In this document: positions 15,222-23,900 of the stretch, one piece after another
How the letters are laid out: every line of letters begins with the position of its first letter
How positions within the stretch are numbered: position 1 is the stretch's first letter
Source of the DNA: a virus
Strand: one strand, 5' to 3'
IMG/VR virus record: IMGVR_UViG_3300046011_008818
Coordinates: 1-25,693 of that record
Length of the DNA: 25,693 nt
Translations under genes and position numbers: made by a program
Notes under the pieces: generated by a model
Database searches by the model: none
What the model saw: only the letters and a program-made list of their open reading frames with translations
What the model was told of the DNA's origin: nothing

Positions 15222-16331
15222 ATGAAAAGCAAAAATTTTAGTTGTTTCGAGTACGAAGTTACTGAAAGAGAAAGATTACAATCGATGTATGATGGAACAT
15301 TTCCCGAAGATGTTAGAAATATCTCAGGGAAGGACATACAAAATAATACATCGGAGAGAGTTGTTATTACGTCCGTAGACGACGAAAAAGGTGTTGCCTT
15401 AGGTGAAACATCTTTTGGACAAACTATCATAATAGACACAAAGAAAGAGGAGAAAAACATGAGGAAGCTAGGATATCCATCTATGGAGATATCTAGTGGA
15501 CAGGTACTCGATGTTGTGATCCATAAAGATTCTGGAGGATCGTTCAACGGATCGGTTTCTGCCGGATACGAAAAAGCACTTAAGAAGGAGCTACATAGAT
15601 CTATCAAGGACGAGGATTGCGCATTTAAAGTTAGAGTGAAGAATGTTTGTAACGGAGGATTCATGGTGGATCTTTCTGGAATAGAATGTTTCCTACCTGG
15701 TAGCTTAGCAGCTGCAAATAGAATAATGAACTTCGCTGATTATGTAGGCAAAGAATTAAACGTTATGGTTGAGGTCTATGACCAGAAAAGAGATATCTTC
15801 GTAGTTTCATTTAAAAAATACCTAAGAAAAATCATCGACAGTGAGGTTCAAAATCTATCGTTCTCTAGCAAGTATGAGGGAGTCGTTACTGGAGCTTCTA
15901 ACGGAGGAGTTTTTGTTGAATGGGACGAGATCTATACAGGAATAATTCCTATGGACGACTCAAACAGAGAAACTCTTTCTTCTTATAGTGCTGGTGATGT
16001 TGTAGAATTTTATGTCTTAGATATAAAGAATCCGCAAAGAATATCCTTGTCTGTTACTCAGCCTAGCGAGAAAATGAAAAATATCCAAGAAATGAAGGAT
16101 ACTTCGTCTGAAGTTTTAGGGGAAAATACCGATTTGAAAATATATAAAGGAGAGATTACTAAAACTAAAACCTTCGGTGTTTTTGTTAAAATGGAAAACG
16201 GATTAACTGGACTTATCGAAAAAGAAAGATTAGTAAACTCTATTAAAGAATATGAGGTTGGAAAATCGGTTGATTTTTCTATCTTGAGTGTAGATAGTTC
16301 TACTCTCAAAATACAATTAATAGAGAAATAA
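15222..16331 (+). CDS. S1-domain RNA-binding protein (ribosomal protein S1-like)
   Basis: This 369-residue protein is built from OB-fold S1 modules. The first (about residues 44-115) is degenerate. The second is about 133-200 (FKVRVKNVCNGGFMVDLSGI, then ECFLPGSL and the VSFKKYLR end). The third is about 215-280 (YEGVVTGASNGGVFVEWDEI, then TGIIPMDD). The fourth is about 305-369 (YKGEITKTKTFGVFVKMENG, then LTGLIEKERL). G-x-V-x-x-x-x-x-x-GVFV and the G-x-IP or GL-I patterns are the S1 signature. Cellular bS1 has up to six modules and helps the 30S subunit bind mRNA; this version has four. It lies between baseplate genes but has no virion character, and it follows the largest intergenic gap, so it may have its own promoter. 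Likely role, by inference: helping ribosomes select phage mRNAs that lack Shine-Dalgarno sequences. Other RNA-binding roles are possible. Confidence 0.85.
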   Translation: MKSKNFSCFEYEVTERERLQSMYDGTFPEDVRNISGKDIQNNTSERVVITSVDDEKGVALGETSFGQTIIIDTKKEEKNMRKLGYPSMEISSGQVLDVVIHKDSGGSFNGSVSAGYEKALKKELHRSIKDEDCAFKVRVKNVCNGGFMVDLSGIECFLPGSLAAANRIMNFADYVGKELNVMVEVYDQKRDIFVVSFKKYLRKIIDSEVQNLSFSSKYEGVVTGASNGGVFVEWDEIYTGIIPMDDSNRETLSSYSAGDVVEFYVLDIKNPQRISLSVTQPSEKMKNIQEMKDTSSEVLGENTDLKIYKGEITKTKTFGVFVKMENGLTGLIEKERLVNSIKEYEVGKSVDFSILSVDSSTLKIQLIEK

Positions 16332-16335
16332 AAAA

Positions 16336-17778
16336 TTGGCTAATTTACTTGGTAATGATTTTTTCTATTCTGCTAAACTTGGTTTCGAATTTGAGTTTTA
16401 TAGCAACTTAAATAGAAACGAAATAGCATATGACCTTGGCAAGGTCCTTGGAAAAAAAGTGCTAGTTTTTAAAAAGTATCATTCCAACTTTAAACCAACT
16501 AAGGACATTTTTAAGTTAGAACCTGATTATTCGGGAGGCTCAAAAATGGTAGAATTTATTACTGGACCGCTTCCCTATTTTGAAGCGGTCGTAATATTAA
16601 TAAAAACCCTTAAGTGGATAGACGAGAATGGATATACTGATAAGAAATGTGCTTTCCAGTTCGGTGTTAGCATAGACACTTCGATTTATCCTGACGTTCC
16701 TCCTATGACCCAAATAAATATTCTTAAATTTATATTAGGGTTTGATGAGAATATTATCTATAAAAGATTCCCAGATAGAATGGGATCTTTATACGCTAAG
16801 TCTATAAAAAGAATAGTGCCTTCTAATAAGTTTGTAGATCCCACTAACATATCTTTTATAGACAAGAATCTTTTTGACGTTCCTCTCGAAAAAAACATGG
16901 GAATTAATTTCTTAAAGGTTCCAGATGGATATTTTGAGGTTAGATATTTAGGAGGTAAGGATTATCAGAAAAAATATAATGCTATAAAGGATGTAATAGA
17001 CTATATAGTAACCTACACTGTTGATGTTCTTAGATTCAATAACGGATTTACAGAGAATGATGTTAAGATTCTTAAATTATTTCTGAATGAGATATACAAG
17101 AATTCATCGACATTTATAGATCCTGAGACGTTTCAAAAGAATTATCCTCACTTAAATGTAATGGTTGATCTTAGATCTGATCCACAGATTTTAAGATCTT
17201 TCTTCCTTAATATAAGAGAGGTTCTTTACGATATAATAGTAGAGAATAATATAAAGGAAGGAATTATAAATTACGATAGTAATCTTGGTAAATTCCAGCT
17301 AAAAGATATTAAAACCCAAAGAGCTTACTTGTTGAAGGACTATGATATTTTAGAAAGCGAAATAGCTGGAAATGTTTTAAACTGTAGATTGTTTACTTGT
17401 AAACTTAACGATTGCACTATTGAAGAATGTGATTTGATAACGAATAATGAAATAAACAGATCTAAAATAATGGTTTCTGATATTTATTTCACAAACACAG
17501 TTCATGATAGTTATATTGATAACAAGGAGAAGGAAATAAACTGTGAAGTATTTGGCGGTATAATTAGATCTGGGTTTATTGGAAAACTTGCTACTATATC
17601 TCCAGAAACTGAAATAGTTAAAGAGGCTGAGGACGATAAGAAATTAAAAGGAAGTTCTAAAAAACAACAGTTCCCAAATAGAAACGAGGGTGAAGCTCTT
17701 TCTAAGCCAGTAAGATTTGGTGATAACAATTCTAAGCCATCAGGTATTCCTGGAATAAACTTCAAATCAAATAATTAA
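16336..17778 (+). CDS. Putative GS-fold amidoligase with beta-helix-like tail
   Basis: This 480-residue protein starts with TTG at 16336, 4 nt after the S1-like stop; the first in-frame ATG (residue 71) would remove key motifs, so TTG is preferred. Motifs fit the glutamine-synthetase-fold COOH-NH2 ligases (amidoligase family): LGFEFEFY at residues 15-22, MVEFITGPL at 71-79, CAFQFGVSID at 105-114 and YFEVRYLGGKDY at 199-210. In this family the acidic residues bind metal and ATP and the Arg contacts phosphate; the enzymes form amide bonds on peptides or proteins. The usual His in the third motif appears replaced by Gln or Phe, so activity is uncertain. Residues about 335-428 are strand-rich with CRLFTCKLNDCTIEECDLI, resembling a pentapeptide or beta-helix ladder. 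The C-terminal 50 residues are polar and disordered. The target may be a virion or host protein; this is inference. Confidence 0.5.
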   Translation: MANLLGNDFFYSAKLGFEFEFYSNLNRNEIAYDLGKVLGKKVLVFKKYHSNFKPTKDIFKLEPDYSGGSKMVEFITGPLPYFEAVVILIKTLKWIDENGYTDKKCAFQFGVSIDTSIYPDVPPMTQINILKFILGFDENIIYKRFPDRMGSLYAKSIKRIVPSNKFVDPTNISFIDKNLFDVPLEKNMGINFLKVPDGYFEVRYLGGKDYQKKYNAIKDVIDYIVTYTVDVLRFNNGFTENDVKILKLFLNEIYKNSSTFIDPETFQKNYPHLNVMVDLRSDPQILRSFFLNIREVLYDIIVENNIKEGIINYDSNLGKFQLKDIKTQRAYLLKDYDILESEIAGNVLNCRLFTCKLNDCTIEECDLITNNEINRSKIMVSDIYFTNTVHDSYIDNKEKEINCEVFGGIIRSGFIGKLATISPETEIVKEAEDDKKLKGSSKKQQFPNRNEGEALSKPVRFGDNNSKPSGIPGINFKSNN

Positions 17779-17782
17779 TGTC

Positions 17783-18562
17783 ATGACTGAAGCAGATCTA
17801 ATACAGGAAATAAAAGATGACATATCTCATTCTTGTGCATTACCTTACAATCTAAATGAGCAAGAGATAAAAAGGATCATTAAAAGAGCAAGAGCATACT
17901 TTTATGATAACTATCAATATGCAGTAGAAGATAGAATTTTTGTATTAGGGAGAGAGCTTTTTTCAACACCTGCTTTCAGAGCAACTAGACAAATACAAAT
18001 GCCTCAGTGTGTGAGATCTATATACGAGGTAAGAGAGGTTAACGGAGGAGGATTGATCGGTACACCGGATAAAGATTTTGGTGACTCTAAACTTTTAGGA
18101 TCTGAGCTTATGCTTTCTCCTTTTGTTGGGGATAACCTAGTTTATAGAACGGTTTTATATTCATTCTTCGATTTAGCAAAAGCTTATCTTTTGGAAACAT
18201 ATGCTTTTAATTACAACAAAAACACCAAAAGATTAACCATATTAGGTAGAGATCCTAATAGAACTTATCAAACAGACGGAGGAAGCTCCAGTACTCTTTT
18301 TACTGGTACCGATGTTGGTGTAAGAGCATACATTGATATACCAGAAGAAAATTTATATGATGACGAACTATTTGTTAGATATTGTTTAGCAGAGGGTAAA
18401 ATAAATATAGGTAGATTACTAGGTACATTCGAATACAATCTCCCTGGCGGTGTTAGAGTCAACTATAACAATATACAAACTATAGGAACCACAGAAAAAC
18501 AGGAGATTATCCAGATGATAAAAGACGAGAATACTCCTTCATACTTCTTGCAGTGGAATTAA
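17783..18562 (+). CDS. Virion structural protein, neck/baseplate-type (259 aa)
   Basis: This 259-residue protein begins with a helical segment (MTEADLIQEIKDDISHSCAL, then EQEIKRIIKRARAYFYDNY). A beta-rich middle follows, with RQIQMPQCVRSIYEVREVNG, an alternating hydrophobic helix (YSFFDLAKAYLLETYAFNYN) and TKRLTILGRDPNRT. It ends with CLAEGKINIGRLLGTFEYNL and PGGVRVNYNNI. The combination of an N-terminal helix bundle, IQ-x-P-x-x-V-x-x-I-x-E-V, a FNYN-x-N-x-x-RL-x-I-x-G segment and L-PGGV near the end resembles small structural proteins of T4-like and jumbo myoviruses. I cannot assign a specific gp number. It starts 4 nt after the amidoligase-like gene (an ATG overlapping the previous stop is a dead end after two codons) and precedes the gp25-like gene by 38 nt. 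Role is inferred. Confidence 0.55.
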   Translation: MTEADLIQEIKDDISHSCALPYNLNEQEIKRIIKRARAYFYDNYQYAVEDRIFVLGRELFSTPAFRATRQIQMPQCVRSIYEVREVNGGGLIGTPDKDFGDSKLLGSELMLSPFVGDNLVYRTVLYSFFDLAKAYLLETYAFNYNKNTKRLTILGRDPNRTYQTDGGSSSTLFTGTDVGVRAYIDIPEENLYDDELFVRYCLAEGKINIGRLLGTFEYNLPGGVRVNYNNIQTIGTTEKQEIIQMIKDENTPSYFLQWN

Positions 18563-18600
18563 TTTATTGTGTTATTAATTCTTGGAATATATAGAGCAAG
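18563..18600 (+). promoter_or_regulatory. Intergenic gap with repeated CTTGGAA element
   Basis: This 38-nt AT-rich gap lies before the gp25-like gene and contains TTAATTCTTGGAATATATAG (18575-18594). The core TTAATT-CTTGGAA matches the 15161-15174 element apart from one T. It lies 13 nt before the ATG, so transcription from it would give a very short leader, or it may be a translation-related site. There is no Shine-Dalgarno sequence. Promoter assignment is tentative. Confidence 0.28.
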
Positions 18601-18972
18601 ATGGCAAGATTTTCTGAAATTTATCCAAGGAATCCTGATGATCCAAATTACAAGGAGGGTCTTTTACATACCGATGATGAGGTAGAAATCCTTATTGGTA
18701 TGATTAAGAATTGTATGCTTTCTAGACCTGGTGAGGTTTTAGGAGATCCTTATTTTGGTATAGATCTAGAAGGACTTATATTTGATCTTGGTGTAGACCA
18801 GAATACTTTAACTAGAGCTATAGATCTTCATCTCATGACGTATGTACCTATAGCTTATTCCCTTTTTAATGTTGAATTCAAAATCGGATTTTTTCAGGGT
18901 GATACTAGAGATGCTTGCGTTATCGATTTTGCAATAAAGGGTAACCCTATATTAGGAATTAAAATATTATAA
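18601..18972 (+). CDS. Baseplate wedge protein, GPW/gp25 family
   Basis: This 123-residue protein matches the GPW/gp25 family in length and key features: EVEILIGMIKNCMLSRPGEV (residues 27-46) and GDPYFGIDLEGLIFD (48-62), which correspond to the family's helix, the P-G-E turn and the P-x-FG-DL segment. The conserved Glu is residue 45. The C-terminal half has the expected helix and long strand (FNVEFKIGFFQGDTRDACVI). By family knowledge gp25 sits between wedge arms and the sheath and starts sheath assembly; despite its historical name it is not a lysozyme. It is followed one base later by the gp6/J-like gene, the usual gp25-gp6 order. The start is ATG at 18601 with A at -3, after a 38-nt gap. 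Confidence 0.85.
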   Translation: MARFSEIYPRNPDDPNYKEGLLHTDDEVEILIGMIKNCMLSRPGEVLGDPYFGIDLEGLIFDLGVDQNTLTRAIDLHLMTYVPIAYSLFNVEFKIGFFQGDTRDACVIDFAIKGNPILGIKIL

Positions 18973-18973
18973 A

Positions 18974-20671
18974 ATGGATTTATTATCAAAAAATCGGGCA
19001 AAGATATCTGACTTATTAACACAGACTTTTGAGTTAATACAGGCAAGATATGGAATGTCTAATCAGCTATTTACCGTAGCTTCGGTGTGGGGACAAATAA
19101 TATTTGTTTTAGATAACCTTTCCCAATTTATCTTATTCTTCATTGAGGATTCAATAACTGAATTAAACATAAACACAGCTACCAGAGAATCGTCTATATA
19201 TGGATTGGCAGCTTTAACTGGGCACAATCCAACTAGAGCAATATCAGCTAAAGGAGAGGTTATTATAAAATGGAACGGTAAAGGATTTGAAGATATTGGA
19301 GGAAGCGCGGTTCTTATTCCTAAAAACTCCGAGATCAAATGTGTAAATAATGGTAAAACATATCTGCTTAAATTTCCACAAGAATACACAAGACTAAATC
19401 TAGATAGCACATCAAATTTAGCATGTTCTGTAGTAGAAGGAACGCTAAATGTAAATCAATATACCGGGAATGGTGGGAAACTCCAAAGCTATAATATCTC
19501 TTCAAGAGGAACTTCGAGTATAGAAAACTTTGAAGTTTATGTTAAAGTTAACGGTGTTGAATGGAAACAATACGATTCTCTCTATGATATTCCTAGGAAC
19601 GGATTAGGGTACATAGTAAAAAGTTCCATAATATCTGGTATAGATATATTTTTTGGAACGGGTGACTTTGGGTTACCTCCATCGTCTGGATCTATAATAG
19701 AAGTTACCTACCTAGAATCTGCTGGTGCTTCTGGTAATATAGTTGTAGACGACTCTGCACAGGTTATATTTAGATTTGATTCTGAGGGAACAGATCTTTT
19801 TGGCAATACAGTAACTCTTGCAGATGTTCTTCAAATTTCTTGTACTATTGCTCCACAACTTGGAGCTGGACAGGAGCCAGTAGATCTAACAAGACTAATA
19901 GCTCCTAAGACATCAAGAAGTTTTGTTTTAGCAAATCCTACTAACTACATAACTTTCTTTGAAAAGTTTGGGCAATTTTCCATAATAGAAGCCTTTACAA
20001 CTTTTGACGATCAGTACATAGATGACGATAATATTATTTACTTGATACTTGTACCAGATATACAATTGACTTTAAAAAGCAACGAAACGTATTTTGATAT
20101 ACCGGTTTCCAGATTTAAATTAACTCAACCACAAAGAGATAGAATAAATCAATTATTAGATGAGAGCGGACAGAAAATAGTTACCACTGAGGTAAGAATA
20201 TTAGATCCTGTCATTAAAAAATATGTTGTTAACATCTCAATAAGTATATTCGAGGGGAATGATCCTGATACTGTAAAGTCACAGATAGTAAATACAATGA
20301 GCGATTACTTTTTGAATATCAGAAGAAGAGATAAGATCCCGAGATCGGATTTAATCGCTGCGGTAGAAGAAATAGAAGGGGTGGATTCGGTTTCACTTTA
20401 TTTTGTTGGTGAAGAAAACGAAGCTGCTAAGGCACAAAATCCAAATTCACCGGAGATTGGCTTTGATGAATTTGGTGATATAGTTATGAGTAAGGACGAG
20501 ATAGTTATTATATCCGGAGGATGGGAAGATAGAAACGGGATCTTTTACGATCTTGGAGCTGGTATGAATACCCTGTCATCCATAAATATAGATATTAGAT
20601 CTATTGTCCCTTTCACTTATAACTCGAGAGTTAATAATATATTAAAGAGCTCGTTAAAAACAGGAAACTAA
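18974..20671 (+). CDS. Baseplate wedge protein, gp6/gpJ (Baseplate_J) family
   Basis: This 565-residue protein follows the gp25-like gene by one base. The N-terminal helical domain (RAKISDLLTQTFELIQARYG, then QIIFVLDNLSQFILFFIEDS) leads to the family's junction GLAALTGHNPTRAISAKGEV (about residues 77-96), where a small beta domain starts. Later PTNYITFFEKFGQFSIIEAF (about 322-341) matches the J-type insertion point, and the C-terminal part has VVNISISIFEGNDPDTVKSQ and DLIAAVEEIEGVDSVSLYFV, the usual alternating strand-helix ending. By family knowledge this protein forms the wedge core: it dimerises around the hub and changes shape when the tail contracts. Length is a little shorter than T4 gp6 and longer than P2 gpJ. 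No unusual insertion or frameshift is seen. Confidence 0.82.
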   Translation: MDLLSKNRAKISDLLTQTFELIQARYGMSNQLFTVASVWGQIIFVLDNLSQFILFFIEDSITELNINTATRESSIYGLAALTGHNPTRAISAKGEVIIKWNGKGFEDIGGSAVLIPKNSEIKCVNNGKTYLLKFPQEYTRLNLDSTSNLACSVVEGTLNVNQYTGNGGKLQSYNISSRGTSSIENFEVYVKVNGVEWKQYDSLYDIPRNGLGYIVKSSIISGIDIFFGTGDFGLPPSSGSIIEVTYLESAGASGNIVVDDSAQVIFRFDSEGTDLFGNTVTLADVLQISCTIAPQLGAGQEPVDLTRLIAPKTSRSFVLANPTNYITFFEKFGQFSIIEAFTTFDDQYIDDDNIIYLILVPDIQLTLKSNETYFDIPVSRFKLTQPQRDRINQLLDESGQKIVTTEVRILDPVIKKYVVNISISIFEGNDPDTVKSQIVNTMSDYFLNIRRRDKIPRSDLIAAVEEIEGVDSVSLYFVGEENEAAKAQNPNSPEIGFDEFGDIVMSKDEIVIISGGWEDRNGIFYDLGAGMNTLSSINIDIRSIVPFTYNSRVNNILKSSLKTGN

Positions 20672-20672
20672 A

Positions 20673-20918
20673 ATGGAAAAGAAAAGCTGGTTTGAATTTA
20701 TAAACTCTCAGAACGATGTTAGATCTAATGTTGGTTTTGATTACGAAGGAAAAATATTCCAAAAAACATTGTCTAATCCTGTATTAAATGGTGATAATAA
20801 TAGATTGGTAATATTAGCAAGTATAGAGAAAGTTGTTTATGCCTTGTTTGAAACTACTAAGTATATAAAGAACTATTTTAATTATACTGTTCCTAAAAAT
20901 AACAAATACGTAAGATAG
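20673..20918 (+). CDS. Small hypothetical protein in wedge operon
   Basis: This 81-residue protein lies one base from both neighbours, between the gp6/J-like gene and the giant last gene, so it is surely co-expressed with the wedge. It begins MEKKSWFEFINSQNDVRSN and has one likely amphipathic helix (RLVILASIEKVVYALFETTK) and a Tyr/Asn-rich end. No family is recognised. Neighbouring wedge genes and the small size make a baseplate linker or assembly factor plausible, but nothing in the sequence shows which. Confidence 0.7.
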   Translation: MEKKSWFEFINSQNDVRSNVGFDYEGKIFQKTLSNPVLNGDNNRLVILASIEKVVYALFETTKYIKNYFNYTVPKNNKYVR

Positions 20919-20919
20919 A

Positions 20920-23900
20920 ATGGCTTTTGAAAATCTTTTATTCTTTAATAAAAAAGGGGACCAATATAATTTTAAATGGAATGGTGAATATTGGGAGGGA
21001 TCGGTTCTATTTGAGGTAGTATCCGAAAAACTTTTTGAGATTGAACACATATTCGTAATTGAAAAATTTCTAAACCCATCTTCTGAAATAAAATATGGAT
21101 TTCCACACTCATATGGAGTTAGCCCAGGTGCTCCTGTTTGGAGAACTAGATGGGTTTCCAATTACGATGGAAGGACCAACGTAGAATCCATAATTTATAC
21201 ATACGAGCTTGGTGTTGATGGAAATCTGGATGCTCCTATACTCGTTAAGTCTAATAATATTGAGTTTTATCCTGAGGTTGTAAGTGGCGATACTATTTCA
21301 TCTCCTGGTGGAATAGTTATCAGTAACGATATCAATCCATCTTCAATGCAAATCAATATTGCATTAAACTCTAACACTGAAGGGATATATGACAGAACTT
21401 TAATATTAGAAGACTATACTGATCCTAATAATCCGGTAACTATAATGTCTATTAACTTCCACGGTGAAGTAGAAGGCGAAGATAGTAGATTGTCTGTTAT
21501 TCTAGGTAACTTTGGTAGATCATTTAATCCGGATGACGCTTTTATAGTAAGAGAAAGTGATATAAAGGAAGAATTTCCAGATTATGAGATAATAAACAAG
21601 AAAAGAAAGGAGTTACTTCTCACTGGAGAAAGTATATTCCCGTATTTAGGTTCATATAAGTCTCTTTTCAATGCAATAAAATTCTTTGGATACTATGATC
21701 TTAGAGTAAAAGAATATTGGCTAAATATAAAAAAAGATGATGCTGATACATTAACACCTTTACAGCAAAATCAAAAGATTTTAGATCAGCTATCACAGCC
21801 AAACTTAGAGGGCCAAAGTAAATTGGAACTGATAAGTAGTTTAATAAAAGACGAGAACGAGGGAAAATACAAGCAAGTAGAGATATACGGTAAAAAGAAG
21901 GACGGTACATTCGGACTAAAAAAACAGCTGGATAAAATATTCCCTTCTAAATCTTATAAGAAAACCGCTTTATTTGGTCTTTTCTATGATATTAACAGAG
22001 TAGTAGAGGATCAAGATGAGGATCAATACGGATACCCAATAGTTGAAGATAGCTTCTTGTTTAGTCCAGAGGAAGTACTTATAAAGCTATTCGGACTAAA
22101 AGAAAGATTAAAAAGAGATTACCTTCCATTAAATGCCAGGATTATTGATATAACCGGAGAGGGTGTTTATTTTAATATTTATAAAACAAGAGGCTGGACA
22201 GATTCTGTAGACATAAGTGAAATTAAAGGCGGTATAGAGGTTGACTTTACTGTTTTCCCTAATGAAGGTTACATAGAGGATTTAAGACCTTTTTATACAA
22301 AGCCAAATCAATCGGGCCTTTTATATCCTGCAGTAAATGGAACTGAGGCGGGCATAAGTCTTTATGGTAATACTGTAGATCCTTATTCGTTCTTCCAGGA
22401 ATATCCTAAATCAGCAATACCAGCATTAGAAACTGCAGTAAGAAGCTTTTATGATGATGTTAAATCTGGAGAAATGCCTAAGTTTCTTGGAGATGGGGAT
22501 TACGATCCGCCAGGGTATAAACTATTTTCTGATAGCAGTGACTATGTTTTTCCTGCTGGGTGTCCTATCATAATAACGAATAATACCTTTGATCTCTCTT
22601 GGGAAGAAATAAGTGGTAGCTGGACATCTTTCGATACAACAATAACCCTAACTGATTTAGATATAGCTAGTTACACTAGTACAGCTTCACAAAATCCAGG
22701 AGGACCTTTACAAAATGCCTATAGTACTGACACATTTACATTGCCTGATACTTTTCCTAGCAATACAACAATTAATATAGGAACAGGAAAGGATTGGTTT
22801 TCTACCACATCGCCAGAGGTTATATTTGTAAGAGTGGAATCAGTAGACTCTCCTGGTAATTTAGTTTTAGGATACTGTAGTTCCGGCGATTATAATACGT
22901 TAACCGGGGATCTTTATATTGAATTCGTATACACAAGGGGATCTGGAGAATATTCAAACTGGAAGGTCAGTCCGACGAATATTAAATTCAGTTCTTATGT
23001 TTTTGATTACTATCAGAATTTTGTACACTCTAACGGATTTTATTCTTGGGACAGAATACCATATTTGGATTTCTATGAAATAGAATGGACAATATACAAG
23101 GATGATGACGATAAGCCTTATTATTTCCAGATAACTGGTGATTTACCGGGATTGGATACTCTCGTGCATTTTTTACCGTATGACGGGGAGTACAATGTTA
23201 AATGTAGAGTTTGGGACACATTAAATTCTATATCTCTGGGTATAAAAAGAGGGATAGTAAAAGTAGATAAGAGGGGAATAGAACTAAATACGATTACTAG
23301 ATTTAGAGAATCCGAAATCTATAACTGGGACAATATGCCTCTTAAATGGGATAGCTATTTTTCTCAATGGATTTTCCCAGTAGAGAACACAAGTAACTTA
23401 TTAGATATTTCACAATTTATACAGAACTATCCTGAATACTCTAATAACTTTAATGAGGGTCAACAATGCGAGGTGTTAACTAAATTACCTGAAGTTAAAG
23501 CCACCGCAACTTTCGATATAGGTGCGGATGAAATAGGTATATCTAGTATTGTTAGCTCTTATAACGGAAGTGGATATGATTTAGCTACTGTTACTACTTT
23601 AACTCCTCATGGGTATTCATCAGGATCAACTGTTTGGATATACGATGCAGCCGGCGCTCCTTATGGACAATACCCTATAACAGTTACTGGAAGCAACACA
23701 TTTGAGATCCCTGACATAATTATTACTCCTATAAGCGGTGGGCATGTTTATGGATCGGGTACAATAAATATAATAATTGATTCCGTTCAGGTAGCGTCTT
23801 GTAATTTTCAGGGTGATTTAAATTCAACGACATCTTTACTGTATAGTATCATAAATGCTTCTCCAATAAATCCAAAGTATAAAGTTGTATCCTTAGTTGA

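Noticed and set aside
15194-15664. 156-codon antisense open frame opposite the S1-like gene
   Set aside because: The + strand frame has clear S1 modules; the antisense product is Ser/Leu/Phe-rich with no motif and no separate promoter or spacing logic.
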